A stretch of DNA of 64,000 bases, taken from assembly GCA_950295325.1 (NCBI GenBank), contig OX485803.1, positions 29,016,001-29,080,000 of the forward strand, in the 5' to 3' direction. The notes beneath the pieces are model-generated. The model was not told the origin of the DNA. It ran no database searches and worked only from the letters and a program-made list of their open reading frames with translations. This stretch comes from Polytrichum commune (Eukaryota; Streptophyta; Polytrichopsida; Polytrichales; Polytrichaceae). Every line of letters starts with the position of its first letter. Within the stretch, counting starts at the first letter, position 1. Positions 33,534 through 45,241 of this stretch are shown here, in pieces. Both the position numbers and the translations under genes were made by a program.

Positions 33534-36500
33534 ATGAGAGGACACATAGAGGAACTCTCAGATGCTGAAGGAGGAAATTATAAAGTGAGGGCATCTCGTA
33601 TTCTGGACAAAGCTCCTGATTCTTCAGCTCCAGCTTCTCATGAATTGAATCAGAATGAGACTGGCATCAAAATAATATTCAAGCTCTCTAATGGTCATTC
33701 AAAGAAAGATCTAGGACAAGATCCTGCATTGAAGCCTCGACCTCGTATCATTATAAAGAGACCACAACGACCAGTGGAGCTCGAGGAGGATGCAGAAATT
33801 CGAGAGCCAAGTCCCCAATCATTTTTGGATGAAGAGCCACCACGAAAATCCAAAAAGCATGGAAAGAAGCGGCATAGGAAACCGGATTTCGTAGATGACA
33901 GCGACGACGAAGATTTTCTTCCAGATAAAGAAGCGAAAAAGAAAAAATCAAGGGATGTTTCCTCTAAGTCTCGAGATCTTCTTGCAGTCAGTACTCCAGT
34001 CCTGCCAAATCTTGTCGTGGAAAAGATTGACCTCCTTGGAGATGAAGCTACCAATGAGAACCTCCAAGAAGATGGTCGAGAAGCTGAAGCAGTTTCACTT
34101 AATCGTGCAGTTATAGACCAGAGAGCGGATGATAATCCTATAACGAAGACCTTACAGAAATGTCACCGCATTGCAGCCAGCTTGAAGAGTGAACTGAAAG
34201 CATGTAGTTCCTCTGAGGATGCAATAAATGTTGATCGATATGCTGAAGTTGATGCATCTGCTGCAAAGATTGTCTCCCAGGTCCGTCAAGAAGAAAATGT
34301 TTCATTCAAAGTGGCTCCCCTCAGTAATTTGGACATGTTAATGTGGAGTTGAAATTCTGTGTCATATTTTGCATAGAAACTAGTGAGTAGAAATGAAGCT
34401 AATGAAAGTTATGGAACTCAAGTACAAGGGTTTGCATGTTCTGTGGCTGAAACTTGCATTGGTTTTGTATGGCATCAGGCAGATGTATGTGCTGCCTGTG
34501 GAATAGCTGAAAACGATCCCAATCGCATTCTCAAACCTTATCAACTTGTTGGAGTCAATTTTATGTTGCTACTGCATCGCAAACACGTGGGAGGAGGTAT
34601 GCGTACATTCTGCTCATGGCTATCGCATGAATTGTCTCTTTGTTGTTTTTCTAAGGGCATGTTTAGGGACTGTGATCTGGGAGGTTGGAGAATCATATGG
34701 ACATCAGTATCCATCAATGAATACCATGGAGGTCAAGCAGCCATACACACTACATTTTGATATTCAATCCTGGTTGTTGTTGTACAGCTATTTTGGCGGA
34801 TGAAATGGGTCTTGGGAAGACTGTTCAGGTAATTATCCACCCTCCATTACTTTTTTTTAACCATTGGTATGGTTGAGTTAGCATAGAAGTGCACACTGGA
34901 AAGAGAGTATTGATTGGTATTAGTTGGCACATGTTCTGTATATTGTCTTCTTCAAGTATGGAATATTAAGAACAGCCTCTACAACTATGTAGAGATGGAA
35001 GCATCAGTTATAGGGACAGATATGAGTCTCTACAGCAAGCTTGTGTGGCAGCAAGGATTAACACTTATTCCAGACCTGAATTTAAATAGTACAATAGTTA
35101 GCACACTTCCCAAGCACACCACCTGGAGGATGACCTCAACCTCTATGTAAGCACTAAATTTCCAGTTTCTGGAAATTGGGGCTAATTTAACATTTCGAAT
35201 CTAAACATCTCTTGTGCATTTCAGGCAGTTGCATTTCTTGCACTCTTGAAACACCTTGACGGAGATGCAGGCCCCCACTTGCTGGTTGCCCCAGCTTCCC
35301 TCCTTGAAAATTGGCAGAGGGAAATCAAGAAATGGTGCCCTTCTTTTTCAGTGATTTTATACCATGGTAATGAGAGGGCTATACAGTACGACAGGCTTCA
35401 CAAAATTGCTAAGAACAAGGGACGAGCACCATTTAATGTGATGCTAACCTGCTACTCCCTCTTTGAAAGGCAGAGGTAAGTCCCTTCTTTCCACCACTTG
35501 ATTCGATTATGATATACATGTTTTACTGTTAATTGTTGCAGTTGATGAGGAAGATGTGTATCATTTTCTTTTTAAAGGTGGTGCTACACCATGATTATTA
35601 AAGTTCTGTTGAAATGACTTGAACAGTGAACAAATGAAGGAGGACAGGAAATTCTTGAAGAAGTGGAATTGGAGTTGTGTTCTGATGGATGAAGCACATC
35701 TGTTGAAGGATCGAACGAGTTATCGTAGCAAACGATTACGGGATGTTGCTCACATGGCAAAGCAACGTGTTATGTTGACAGGAACACCCCTACAGAATGA
35801 CTTACAGGTACTGCTTTGTACTTAAGTCCCTCCACTGCATTGAGTTCACTCAAGATTTTCAATGCAATTTAATGATTTGCTGTAATCATTTAGGGTGGAG
35901 ACATATTAAGACAAGTGGTCATGTGTTGGGTTTGATGTACCACTCATCAGAAAAAGAGGAACTGTTTTACTGGCCTAGTTACTGTCTTTATTAGTGATAT
36001 CTCAAGATCTGTAGGGGCCGAAGTTGGTGGCACTCTTCCATCATTGTATTTTGTACTATGTGCTTTTGTCTACTCTAATTGTGCTCTACACTGACTTTCT
36101 CATTTCCCTTGTTTCTGGTGGCAGGAATTGTGGTCACTCCTGGAGTTCATGATGCCAGATATATTTGATACATCTGGTGTAGATCTGGACCATTATCTTG
36201 GAACCAGAAATAGCACAAGTGGTGCTCTTGTGCAGGATAAGGATTTGATAAATCACATTAAGGCTATCCTCGGACCATTTGTGTTACGGCGTGTCAAAAG
36301 CGATGTTATGAAGCAGCTTGTTGCCAAGACTCATGAGGTACACTTTACCCTTATATGTCATATAGAGCCAACTAATTACAACAATAATATTTTGTGGCAC
36401 ATCTGACACATACGAAATTCTAGAAATTCTAGACACTTGCAGTCATAGTTTGAAGACTGAAAAGTCCATGTCCTTCCTTTGTTGGCATGAAGGTAGGATT

Positions 36501-39294
36501 CTAGTTGCTGTTAATTATGGTGTAAATGTGTCATTTTATTTCTTTTCATCAAGTGTTTAAATTAATTCAGTATCTTCCAGCTCTCAACTATTTTCCTTGT
36601 TCGTTTTCCCTGCATGGAGCACATTTGACCGCTCTAGGCATTATTCAGTACATTTAGATCTTATTGGTTGGTTACTGAGGCTTAGAGACCGAAATCCTCC
36701 ATTTTGCTGAAGTCTAATGATCTTGTTTTCTGTTCAAGAGCTCACCTTCTGAACTTGGGCATTGTCTTGTGTTCTCAAGCTCTTCCTTTGTGGTCTGTTT
36801 AAAGGTTCTTTGTGTAGATATGCTGGAGGACCAAGCCCTTGCTTACAAAGAGGCCGTGGTGGAGTATCGAGCTCTAGCCATGGCTGCCCGAGCATCAAAA
36901 GCCTCAAAAGCTACATCAACCAATATATTGGACTGTCTGGCCCGCCGGCAAGTTTCCAATATCTTTACACAGCTAAGGAAGGTCAGATGCCAATTCATAT
37001 CCTTGTACTTTTTTGAACCTTGGAAGGATAGTATCAAATGGGATAGTTTGTGAATTGAACTATGCTCTCGTGGGGATGGCATCTGCAGCAAGGGCTTATC
37101 AGCTTCAGTGCACTTCAACTTTGTCTGGAGTTCTCTTAGAGTACTTATAATACTTTAGCAATTCAGCAAAGGCCACTTTCTAAAGCAGAGTCTTAGGGCT
37201 CATGGTGAATTGGTTTTCTATTATTTGTATGAAGATTTGGAATGTAAAGGAAGCTTCTTTAGTGTTCTGATGGCAATGAACAAACTGTGTTGGCAGCTTG
37301 GCAACCATCCTTTGCTCATAAGGCGAATTTTCACAGATGTGACTGTAAAACAGTTGGCCAGAAAGTATCACAAGATGGCTGTGTTTGGCAACGAGTGTAC
37401 TGTTGAGCGAGTGGAAGAAGAATTGAGTTCTTACAGCGACTTTTCACTTCACAGGGTAACTCAAGGATATTTCTTAAGTTCATGTCTAATAGAGGGGTTG
37501 TTTAATTTAGGGAAGAGATCTCATGTGTGTGGATCTGCAGTATATCAGTCATGGTTGAGTTTTTGCATGTAATTAATGAAGTATTTCCCACTTATTTGCA
37601 ACTTGGGGCTGCCTTTTATAATCTTGCTCTTTCTGACTCTTCAGATGTGTTTATTATATGGTGGAGCTCCTGGCGGACAAGGCAAGCTTGAAGATCATCA
37701 TGCTTTGTCATCTGCAAAATGTCAGGTTTGTAATTCCTCAAAACATTTCTGGCTATTTATTTTAAGTATTATGTAGCGGTACTGATCGGAGTAATAGTTG
37801 CCTGAAATAACTATTTTAAATTCCACAACATCCCTTGAATTATATCTTTAAAGTTCATCCTTATAGCACTTGTAAGTGCTTACTCTTATTAGAGAGGCGG
37901 ATGTATCTTTTGCAGGCTTTAGTAAGGCTTCTACCCCAGCTAAAGAAGGAAGGTCACCGCCCTTTAATATTCAGCCAATGGACAAACATGCTTGATATCT
38001 TGGAGTGGGCACTAGCTGTTAGTGGATTTAGATTTACTCGCCTGGATGGAAGGTAAAAACTTCCGTTATTTTCGACTGTCCACCTCCCTTCTTGTCATCT
38101 TCTTGGACACCCTGGTGAAGCCTATGTGTTTGGTTGAAGGAAAGGCCAAGAAGTGCGAAGCATGTGTTCTGATTTTGCATAACATTTCATTATGTTCATG
38201 GAAGGGTGTAATGTGTTTTAAAAGGAATAGTTCTTTCTGCAATTACCAGAAGGTGACAAAAAAATTATTAATTGTAGCCTAAGATTTTCTACTCAGAAAT
38301 TAAACTTAGCATGGAAATCTTCCACTGCCTTGGAGATTTTAAATCGAACTTTTCTTCTGAAAAAAATTAGTGCTCCAAGTCTTCATTGTAGTTGCGTTGA
38401 TCATGCGAACGTTGCTTTGGGCTGTGCCAAATAATGAGGTTGTGGAGCAATTCTCATGTTTAATTTTCAGAATTCTTAGCCTTCTTGGACATACATTGCA
38501 TGTGCCAAGGTTCCAGGATCCACAGTTTTTGCAGCTGTTACATATATAGTCATGAAATCTGAATTTCAATGCAGATATTTGTTTGCATGAATTGTCAATC
38601 CACAGATATTGACCTTATATTTGTTTGCCTCTTGATTGTGCTCTTCAACAGCACCCCAGTAACAGAGAGGCAGAACCTTGTGGACGAGTACAACAACAAC
38701 CCCGAAATCTTTGTCTTCTTACTATCAACGCGGGCAGGAGGCCAAGGTCTTAATCTAACGGGTGCAGACACTGTGATCATACATGATGTTGATTTCAATC
38801 CACAAATGGATCGGCAAGCTGAAGATCGATGCCATCGCATTGGACAGACAAAACCTGTCACTGTGTATCGGTGGGTTGAGAATACATTCATAAATGATGT
38901 CACCGAGTTTTTTGTGTACTTCAAAATGACTTCCATAAGGAATACCCTCTATAACTAACTTGGAGCAAAAGAATCTATTTTACAATGTTGTTGTTGCAGT
39001 CCATACTAGTTAGTATGATTTTTTCACAATAAAATGAGTTAGGGTTTGACCATTCCAAGTCCATCTATACTTGTACGTCAATGAAGCTAATAGTGAAGTT
39101 TGTGAGTCTGCAGGCTTGTGACAAATGGAACTGTAGATGAGAGCATTTTCAAGATAGCCCAACAGAAGTTGGTCCTGGATGCTGCTGTATTGGAGTCTGG
39201 TAGGGAAAGGGAAACTGCAACTGTCCAAAATGAAAGGGACGTGCGAACAATGGGTGAAATCTTGTCTGCACTTCTTGCTGTTACATCATCCTAG
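33534..39294 (+). CDS. CHR19: SNF2-family chromatin remodelling ATPase, CHR19/ETL1 (SMARCAD1/Fun30-like)
   Basis: Twelve coding exons join in frame to 834 aa: 33534-34280, 34479-34596, 34788-34828, 35225-35475, 35627-35807, 36125-36337, 36805-36981, 37297-37455, 37645-37725, 37916-38052, 38652-38870, 39114-39294. All introns are GT-AG, 151-599 bp. The acidic/basic N-terminus has a lysine/arginine cluster near residues 105-140, probably nuclear-localising. Helicase motifs are complete: I DEMGLGKT 293-300, II DEAH 407-410, [11 protein letters not shown] 436-443, IV LIFSQW 673-678, [12 protein letters not shown] from 727, [14 protein letters not shown] near 756-767. Order and spacing match the CHR19/SMARCAD1 branch, which moves nucleosomes using ATP in the nucleus. 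The start is the first ATG after the leader intron and begins the conserved 'E(E)LSD' N-terminus. A 41-nt micro-exon encodes the Walker A loop. Degenerate copies of exon 11 lie downstream. Confidence 0.93.
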
Positions 39295-40460
39295 CTCGAG
39301 CAAGTCAATTTCGTCTAATGATCATTGCCACCCACCTGTCAAGTGCTCCAAATTGCCGATGCTCCCTTTCCCATTCAGCGCAAACTGGGCAGAAGCCTGG
39401 TCTGGTTCCGAAGAGAAGGGAGTTAAAGAGTGCATCTTGGATCAGCATTTGCTATTCACATTGTGGCACAGGCTAGCTAAATTGTATCTCATTCAATGAT
39501 TTATAGCCTTCAAGCTTGTACATGGACAAGGAGGGCGGATATGGATTCAAGCAATCAGTGGATGACAAGGCATATTCTGCTTTGATCAAATTTGGAGAGT
39601 TGCTGCCTGTAAAGATGGAAGGATGGTGAAGGATCCGCTGAGAACAGGCTTTGACTACTAGTGTAACATATTGGAGACAGCTCACTGGGACCATTTTAAG
39701 TGGATCAGGATTCTCTGGGTTATGGAATTTCCTCGCCCACCTTTCAAATGTCAGGCTGCAGGAAATGCTGATGGTCACAGGGATGTCCATGTTGCTACCA
39801 TACCTGCTCCAAGAGTACAAAATTTGACCCCATCTCCTATGCACCAAAGGATTCAATTATTCAGCATACCTGCAATAAATCTCATTTTCTTTCAAAGAAA
39901 CAAACAACCGAATGTTGTTACTTGGAAGAGTTTACTCAAAGTTATCCCTCATGGAATCTCTGGGCAATCTATGTACTATGTATGTGCAATGCATTTGTAT
40001 CAGCGCATTTGATATTCTTCTGCCCCTGTAATTTATCATACTTGGTCATTCAATTGTTTAGCATGCGTTCACAACCTAATTCATAATGGGTGCTTTCTTT
40101 AGACAGTTACCAAAGTAGGATAGTCATATTCGCAATCTAAAATTGAGAAATGTGGTACATTTAGTGTCCATTTTAGCTTCACATATTTTACGAGAACAAC
40201 AATGTTCATCATCCACAGCCAATTTTGCATTGTCCCTTAAGTTCCAAAATCTCCTCCACTCAAGCCTTCACCCTATACCCGTACCTTGTTATTGATGATT
40301 GTTGCACAACACCTTCACCTACCAATTTAGGTGTATACAAGATAGATGCATGCAATTCTATGGTGAACTCTACAGCGCAAATCGTTGTCAACTTTAACCA
40401 ATTTCACTGACAATTTCACTGACACTGACAATTTCGTCGGATTTCTTGTTAGATTGGATT
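39295..40460 (+). other. CHR19 3' untranslated region and downstream DNA
   Basis: There is no further coding similarity after TAG 39292-39294. The transcript end is not resolved. Open stretches at 39671-40012 and nearby have no family signature. Confidence 0.4.
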
Positions 40461-41215
40461 GAACTGCGTGTACCAAGATTTTGGGGTCCATGGTTCTTGT
40501 AGCTGTTACATATTCATAAAATCTAGAGTTCGGTGGAGATATTTTTTTATCAGACTGAAGCATTGTTTCAACTTGTGTCTTTCCTTCTTTCTTTACTAAG
40601 ACATTACCTTGACATGTACATATTAAAGCACAGACAATGATTAAAATCAAACAGTTCTTGAACTTATTAACGCCATAAGCCTTTTGGCTTCCCAGACTTC
40701 AAAATTTGCTCATTTCATTGATCACAATCGAACCTAGGACACTTCTATCTTTATGGAAATAGCCAAGACAGTGAAGACTCCTTAAGAGTTTAGCTTCTGA
40801 ATCATGTTCATGCGGGACACTCGCCGTTCACACTCCCAACTTTTTACCTGCTGTCCCTGATTTTTTTAGATAATAACCTTGTCCTCTTATTTTCACATGT
40901 GATGACTGCAAATGTTGATAGGTAGAATGTGCACGAGTTGTCAACCAATTGGCGTTGACCTTATATTTGTCCCTCTCTAAATTGGGCTTAGTGACGGAGA
41001 GCGAGCTTTGTGAACGAGTAAAACAACCCAGAAATGTTGATATTAACGCAAGCAGGAAGCCAAAAACAAAATCTAGCTGGTTCCGAGCATTCTAAACATA
41101 CATGATATTCATTTCAATCTACAACTGATTCGGCAAGCTGAAGATCGATGCCATCTCATTCAACAGACATAGCCTGTCACTGCGTATCGGTGGATTGAAA
41201 ATCTCATGCAAGAGA
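40461..41215 (+). pseudogene. Broken duplicate of CHR19 intron 10-exon 11
   Basis: 40461-40545 resembles 38499-38580 (CHR19 intron 10) and 40915-41215 resembles 38570-38890 (end of intron 10, exon 11 and its donor). Shared blocks include GACCTTATATTTGT, GCAAGCTGAAGATCGATGCC and CCTGTCACTG. About 370 bp of unrelated DNA separates the two parts. The copy contains intron sequence, so it arose by DNA duplication, not reverse transcription. Frame-breaking changes remove the [10 protein letters not shown] motif. It is not expected to make protein. Confidence 0.85.
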
Positions 41216-41429
41216 GAACTGAGGTACTCGAAACTGCAATTAGATTTCCTAAAGAAGCTTCTACACGTACATACCATAAGATTTTAGAAACCCGATACAG
41301 CACTTTCTTGGAGTCATTAACAGCTGTGGACTAATCAGAACGAAATAGTTAATACCAAAGAAGTCTGATATAGTCTGTCACAGAATCACAAACCTAATTC
41401 CGGCGAGTTGCAATGATACAACAGAGAAA

Positions 41430-41640
41430 CGACTAGAAGATACAAATGCTCTGATTTGCAAATCCAAATCCATTGATAACACATTCAATATACCTGTATA
41501 GAGAGAACCAACATCAACCACATTCATCATTTACAGATTGCAACCAGCGCTGTATCCAGTGACCAAGTACCTTTGGACTTCCCGGATGTCTTTTTAACCT
41601 CAACGGCCTCGTCTTTAACAACAATAGAAATCACTCCACA
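41430..41640 (-). pseudogene. Broken duplicate of the RPL24 3' end
   Basis: Between ATGCTCTGATT (41447) and GCCTCGTCTTTAAC (41606-41621) the sequence follows the RPL24 3' UTR and last codons (42550-42750). Shared pieces are CTGTATAG, CATCATTTA, GACTTCCCGG and TAACCTCAACGGCCTCG (TAACCTTAACAGCCTCG in the gene). Several indels destroy the frame. Confidence 0.7.
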
Positions 41641-42059
41641 AGATCAATTCGCGTAATCAAATTACTATTATTAAAACTTGATCGATGTTGCCAATCCGCA
41701 CTGAAGAGTTATAAATGACATTCAACAATCCCGCATGTACGCACCTCCAAAACACGCTATAAATCGTACTAAGCTGATAGACAGATCATTTTTCGAGAAC
41801 GCAACTAAGACCCTAACCCACAACACATTCCAGGAACCCTAATCCCCAATAAATAAATCCAGCTTTCAAAACGCTTACGTAAACCAACGCACACCAACGC
41901 TGGTCTTACCAGCTGAACATAAAATCATCTGAGACAAACGCATCCTCTAATAGATGTGATTGGTTTCTGCACGTCCTTATTACAAAGTTTTCCCACCCAG
42001 CACATTCCCCTGGCCACAGGAATATGTAATTTAGGTATAAAAATTCCTCTCTACAGCAG

Positions 42060-42265
42060 GAACCACCAAATAGTTAACACCAGACTACTCTTCCATCGCA
42101 TGTAAAAAATGAAGGAACTACATTCTACTGAGCTCCACAAGACCATAAAACCAATGTGGTTTCAAAATTGATCTATTGACATCAATGAGCATAACAAAAC
42201 ATGTGTAGGACATGTATAAGTAGAAGGACATGAAGCCCATTCATCATTCAGGCGCAGGTCATATC
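42060..42265 (-). pseudogene. Duplicate of the RPL24 3' untranslated region
   Basis: Compared with 42445-42640 it shares CTTCCAT(C/T)GCATGT, ATGAAG(G/A)AA, ACATCAATGAGCAT/AAATCAATGAACAT and CAAAACATGT in order. It holds no coding part. It is a second tail copy between the pseudogene fragments and the intact gene. Confidence 0.65.
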
Positions 42266-42642
42266 AGCATTAGGATTTCGAAAAGACCAAAATAACATTC
42301 GTTCGAGATGCAACGAAAAAAATCAGACTCAAAAATGCAAATACAACCCCTCTAAAATTTACTAGAGGCTTTTTCACATTGAAACCCTAAACCCTACAGA
42401 GACTGTCACAATGCTTTCTTGACAACCAGAACTACAAAATGATTCATGCCCAAAAAGTCTTCCATTGCATGTTATACATGAAGAAAACTCCATTCCAGTG
42501 AGATGCAATGCCACAGCTGCCAAAAGACCAGAAGGTACATGTTGATTGAAAAATGCTCTGATTGTATTAAAATCAATGAACATCCCAAAACATGTATTAA
42601 AACCTGTATAGGTAGAAAGCATCAACCCCATCCATCCATCAT

Positions 42643-43131
42643 TTAACGCTTGCCGCCAGCACCGGTCTTGGCAGCCTTAGGCTGGGGAGCCCGAGTAGCT
42701 GAGGACTTCCCGGGGCCCTTGGTAACCTTAACAGCCTCGGCCTTCTTGGCCTTCTTCTCATCCTTGGTCTTCTTAATGCGCTCCTTAATCTCGCGCAACG
42801 CAGCCTCCCTAGCCGCGGCACGAACCTCGGTCTTCTCGGTCCTCTTCTTCTGGATGACCTCCAGGGAGGCGCCGACGATGGAGCGAGAGTAAGGCTTGTT
42901 GGTGGTCCTTCGTTTTTTCTTGACGGCCTCGGCGTGCAAGTCCTTCTTGTGCTGCTTCCGGAAGAGCGCCGTCCACGTGAGCTTGGAGGGTTTCAGGCGG
43001 TTGTGAAAATACCTCTTGCACTTGCTGTTGAGGAAGAGGAACACCTGGCTGTCGCTCCTGATGAACCTGATTCCCCTGCCGGGGTAGATCTTGGCGCCGG
43101 AGAAACGGCACATCTCAGTCTTGAGCACCAT
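42643..43131 (-). CDS. RPL24: 60S ribosomal protein L24 (eL24)
   Basis: Single uninterrupted frame of 162 aa starting [20 protein letters not shown], the invariant eL24 N-terminus with its zinc-ribbon-like region (cysteines partly lost in plants), then [29 protein letters not shown] and a Lys/Ala-rich tail ending KTGAGGKR. eL24 is a structural protein of the large subunit near the subunit interface. The frame stays open 55 codons upstream, but that part lacks family similarity and lies in the leader, so the ATG at 43131 is chosen. The coding sequence is much more GC-rich than its surroundings and has no intron inside the CDS. The upstream region carries telo-box and site-II motifs typical of ribosomal protein genes. 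Two degenerate copies of its tail lie just downstream. Confidence 0.96.
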   Translation of the reverse strand: MVLKTEMCRFSGAKIYPGRGIRFIRSDSQVFLFLNSKCKRYFHNRLKPSKLTWTALFRKQHKKDLHAEAVKKKRRTTNKPYSRSIVGASLEVIQKKRTEKTEVRAAAREAALREIKERIKKTKDEKKAKKAEAVKVTKGPGKSSATRAPQPKAAKTGAGGKR

Positions 43132-43400
43132 CTTGCTCGACTTGGCGACACACTGCGAGCGCAACGAGAAGCACACACACAAACCCTGGACTAGACGCTG
43201 TGCAGCGCAAAAGGAAGGACTCTTTGCTCCCCCACCCTTTGATGAACCACACCCCGCCGCCCTAACCCTAATTCTCTCCCCACGTTCCCCTGTCACCGTT
43301 CCCTACGTTCCCAATCGCCGTTCCCTTCAGTGGCGATGCGCTGGACGCCACGTGGTTTTGGACGGGTCAGGCCCAATCAGATCCAAAGAGGGCTTATAAG
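43132..43400 (-). promoter_or_regulatory. RPL24 promoter and leader with telo-box and site II motif
   Basis: The plus strand reads CCCTAACCCTAA at about 43259-43270 (telo box on the gene strand: TTAGGGTTAGGG) and AGGCCCAATC at 43369-43378 (site II TGGGCC on the gene strand). The pairing of telo box with site II is established for plant ribosomal protein and other growth-related promoters. Repeated CCCCAC/CCCTGTC tracts lie between. The site II motif is about 240 bp upstream of the ATG. Confidence 0.65.
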
Positions 43401-43517
43401 TTAATTGGCGCAAGGGGTCTCAGACAATGAGAATATATTATATTCTCATCAACTTCCACAAAGGGGCGCTTTAGAGCAGACAAACCTATTCCCATTAACT
43501 TCAGCAATTTCACACAA

Positions 43518-43786
43518 GGGCCACTTCACACGGTCTTTAGTCCCAACTATGACATGGATGCCTACATGGTAACACTTTTTGGAGGTGAGGCTTGGGACTT
43601 GTGTTGTGAGTTGGGTCCAGCAAAAAGCTAGACCCAAGTCCCAACCCAAGTCCTGCGAATGTTTGTGCATAAAATAATCTAAATCTGACTTTAATGATAA
43701 TTAATCATATTTTAGTGGTTACTTGAGGCTCACAAGTTGGAGCATTGCCTTCATATTGGGACTTGGGACCATGTGTGAACTGGCCC
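43518..43786. mobile_element. Short TIR element, GGGCCACTTCACACGG termini
   Basis: The left end GGGCCACTTCACACGGTC and right end GGGACCATGTGTGAACTGGCCC are inverted copies with three mismatches. The flanks CAA/TAA could be a decayed 3-bp TAA duplication. The interior carries GACTTGGG/CCCAAGTC repeats. The first bases of the TIR equal those of the Harbinger-like family at 62247, but the interior differs. It lies about 390 bp upstream of the RPL24 start. Confidence 0.6.
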
Positions 43787-44918
43787 TAAGTATAATACAT
43801 GTGTGATGTTGGGGTGATTTTTCACAAGTCTAGAAATTAATATCATAATTTATTTCCAAGTTTTGAAATTATTGTAAATTTTCAAACGCAAGTTTCTCTT
43901 CCCACCCATATTCATAACAGAGATCGACCTATTTCCGAAAACTAGGAGACTAGAACTTGACTGCGATTAGTACCCTTTGAAAGGAACCCAAATTCATACC
44001 CTTAAGACTTAATTTTTGCATCATGCCGAATATGATGGCTACAAGTGCGATTCGTCATGACTTTCCCATCACATTAGAACATGACAACTAGATATGTGGA
44101 ACTTCACGACTTCATGGGAACTCTATGTTTGTTTGTTTTTTGTGTGGGGGGATCGGAAATGGGTTTGTCTACTCTATATGAGGGTGCACGGTCCACAAAC
44201 ATAACTAATTGACTACCGTAATTTGAAGCAATTTGAGGCAATTGAACCCTTGAAACAAACCCTCCCTTTAAATCCTATCTTCCAAAATGGTCGAGGAGGA
44301 GGCTTATAGGCCTTTCCCAAATTGCCACCCTCTGAGGCGCCCACGTCACTGTCTAGGATTAGGATGTTGTTTTCAAAGAATGTGAGTGTAGAGCAGGGTA
44401 TTCATATATTCAAAGTTGCAGTCCAATATGTTGAAACACATGTCTTGTGCTCTTTGGTCCTGACCGAACCACATACCCATCGAATCTAGTTTCCTCTTGT
44501 TTTGAACACCCTGTATTGAGATCAATCATATATGAGTCATAGGCAATCATCGTGTGTTAACGAAAGAACAATGCAACAGTAACAGATTGAAACAAAAGAT
44601 GAAAATTGCCATCGTATGTTTGGTAGGCAATTATTCAATATGTAGTTTGATATGATTAAACCAATGTGAACTCAATGTTGGTGATTTGTGAATTTAGAGG
44701 TTCGTGATGCTACGCCACATTGCTCGTACTTGAAAACCCTAGCAATTGATGCAGTTCGATCCGTCATTGCTGATGACTCCAATCTCAACCTGAGAAAGCG
44801 ATTCAGATAAATGTTCCTACCTCGTAATTAGCGATGATAGTCGAAGCTCATCTTCATGCTGCACATTCCTCAACAACCAATACCTGTGACGGACAACCCG
44901 ACTCACTGGCACGCAAGA
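43787..44918. other. Intergenic DNA between RPL24 and U6
   Basis: No gene or bounded repeat is recognised. Confidence 0.4.
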
Positions 44919-45054
44919 AGAAGACAGACAGAGCTTCCCACACAGTCTTGGTAGCATTTGTATTTGGGAGCTCTACAGCCGTCGGATCTCTTCATCGACG
45001 GCGGTAAGGACTGAGATGCAAGCGGTTACAGGAGCGCAATGTTCGGAGTCATAT

Positions 45055-45096
45055 ATCCCATATCGTCTGTCTGGGAACAGAAGAGCTGGTATATAT
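45055..45096 (+). promoter_or_regulatory. U6 Pol III promoter: upstream sequence element and TATA
   Basis: ATCCCATATCG at 45055-45065 matches the plant USE RTCCCACATCG with one change. TATATAT at 45090-45096 is about 24-30 bp before the U6 start. A gap of about 25 bp between USE and TATA is the spacing known to give RNA polymerase III specificity in plants. Confidence 0.9.
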
Positions 45097-45119
45097 TGTA
45101 GGACAGCCCTATTGCTGCT

Positions 45120-45139
45120 GTCTCTTCGGAGATATCTGA

Positions 45140-45171
<32 letters not shown>

Positions 45172-45222
45172 GGCCCCTGCGCAAGGATGACACGCACAAA
45201 TCGAGAAATGGTCCAAATTTTT
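45120..45222 (+). ncRNA. U6: U6 spliceosomal snRNA
   Basis: The sequence runs from a 5' stem-loop with a TTCG tetraloop through GATACAGAGAAGATTAGCAT, containing the ACAGAGA box that pairs with the 5' splice site. The U4-pairing and AGC catalytic region, GATGACACGCACAAATCG and the 3' AATGGTCC end are all intact. Against the usual plant sequence the 5' stem has paired changes, GTCTC/GAGAT in place of GTCCC/GGGAC, which keep it folded, and CATCCG is TATCTG. It is transcribed by Pol III from the USE+TATA promoter. Given a full promoter and terminator it is probably functional; a recent pseudogene cannot be excluded. Confidence 0.95.
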
Positions 45223-45225
45223 TTT
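45218..45225 (+). terminator. Pol III T-run terminator of U6
   Basis: Eight consecutive T residues close the U6 coding sequence, the usual Pol III stop signal. Confidence 0.9.
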
Positions 45226-45241
45226 ACTTCTGTTTTTCCTT

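Noticed and set aside
42381-42396. CCCTAAACCCTA-like telomeric repeat
   Set aside because: Too short for an interstitial telomere. Such motifs are common in plant promoters and UTRs.
42643-43296. N-terminal 55-residue extension of ribosomal protein L24
   Set aside because: The frame is open but the extension lacks family similarity and lies in the leader. The conserved start MVLKTE is at 43131.
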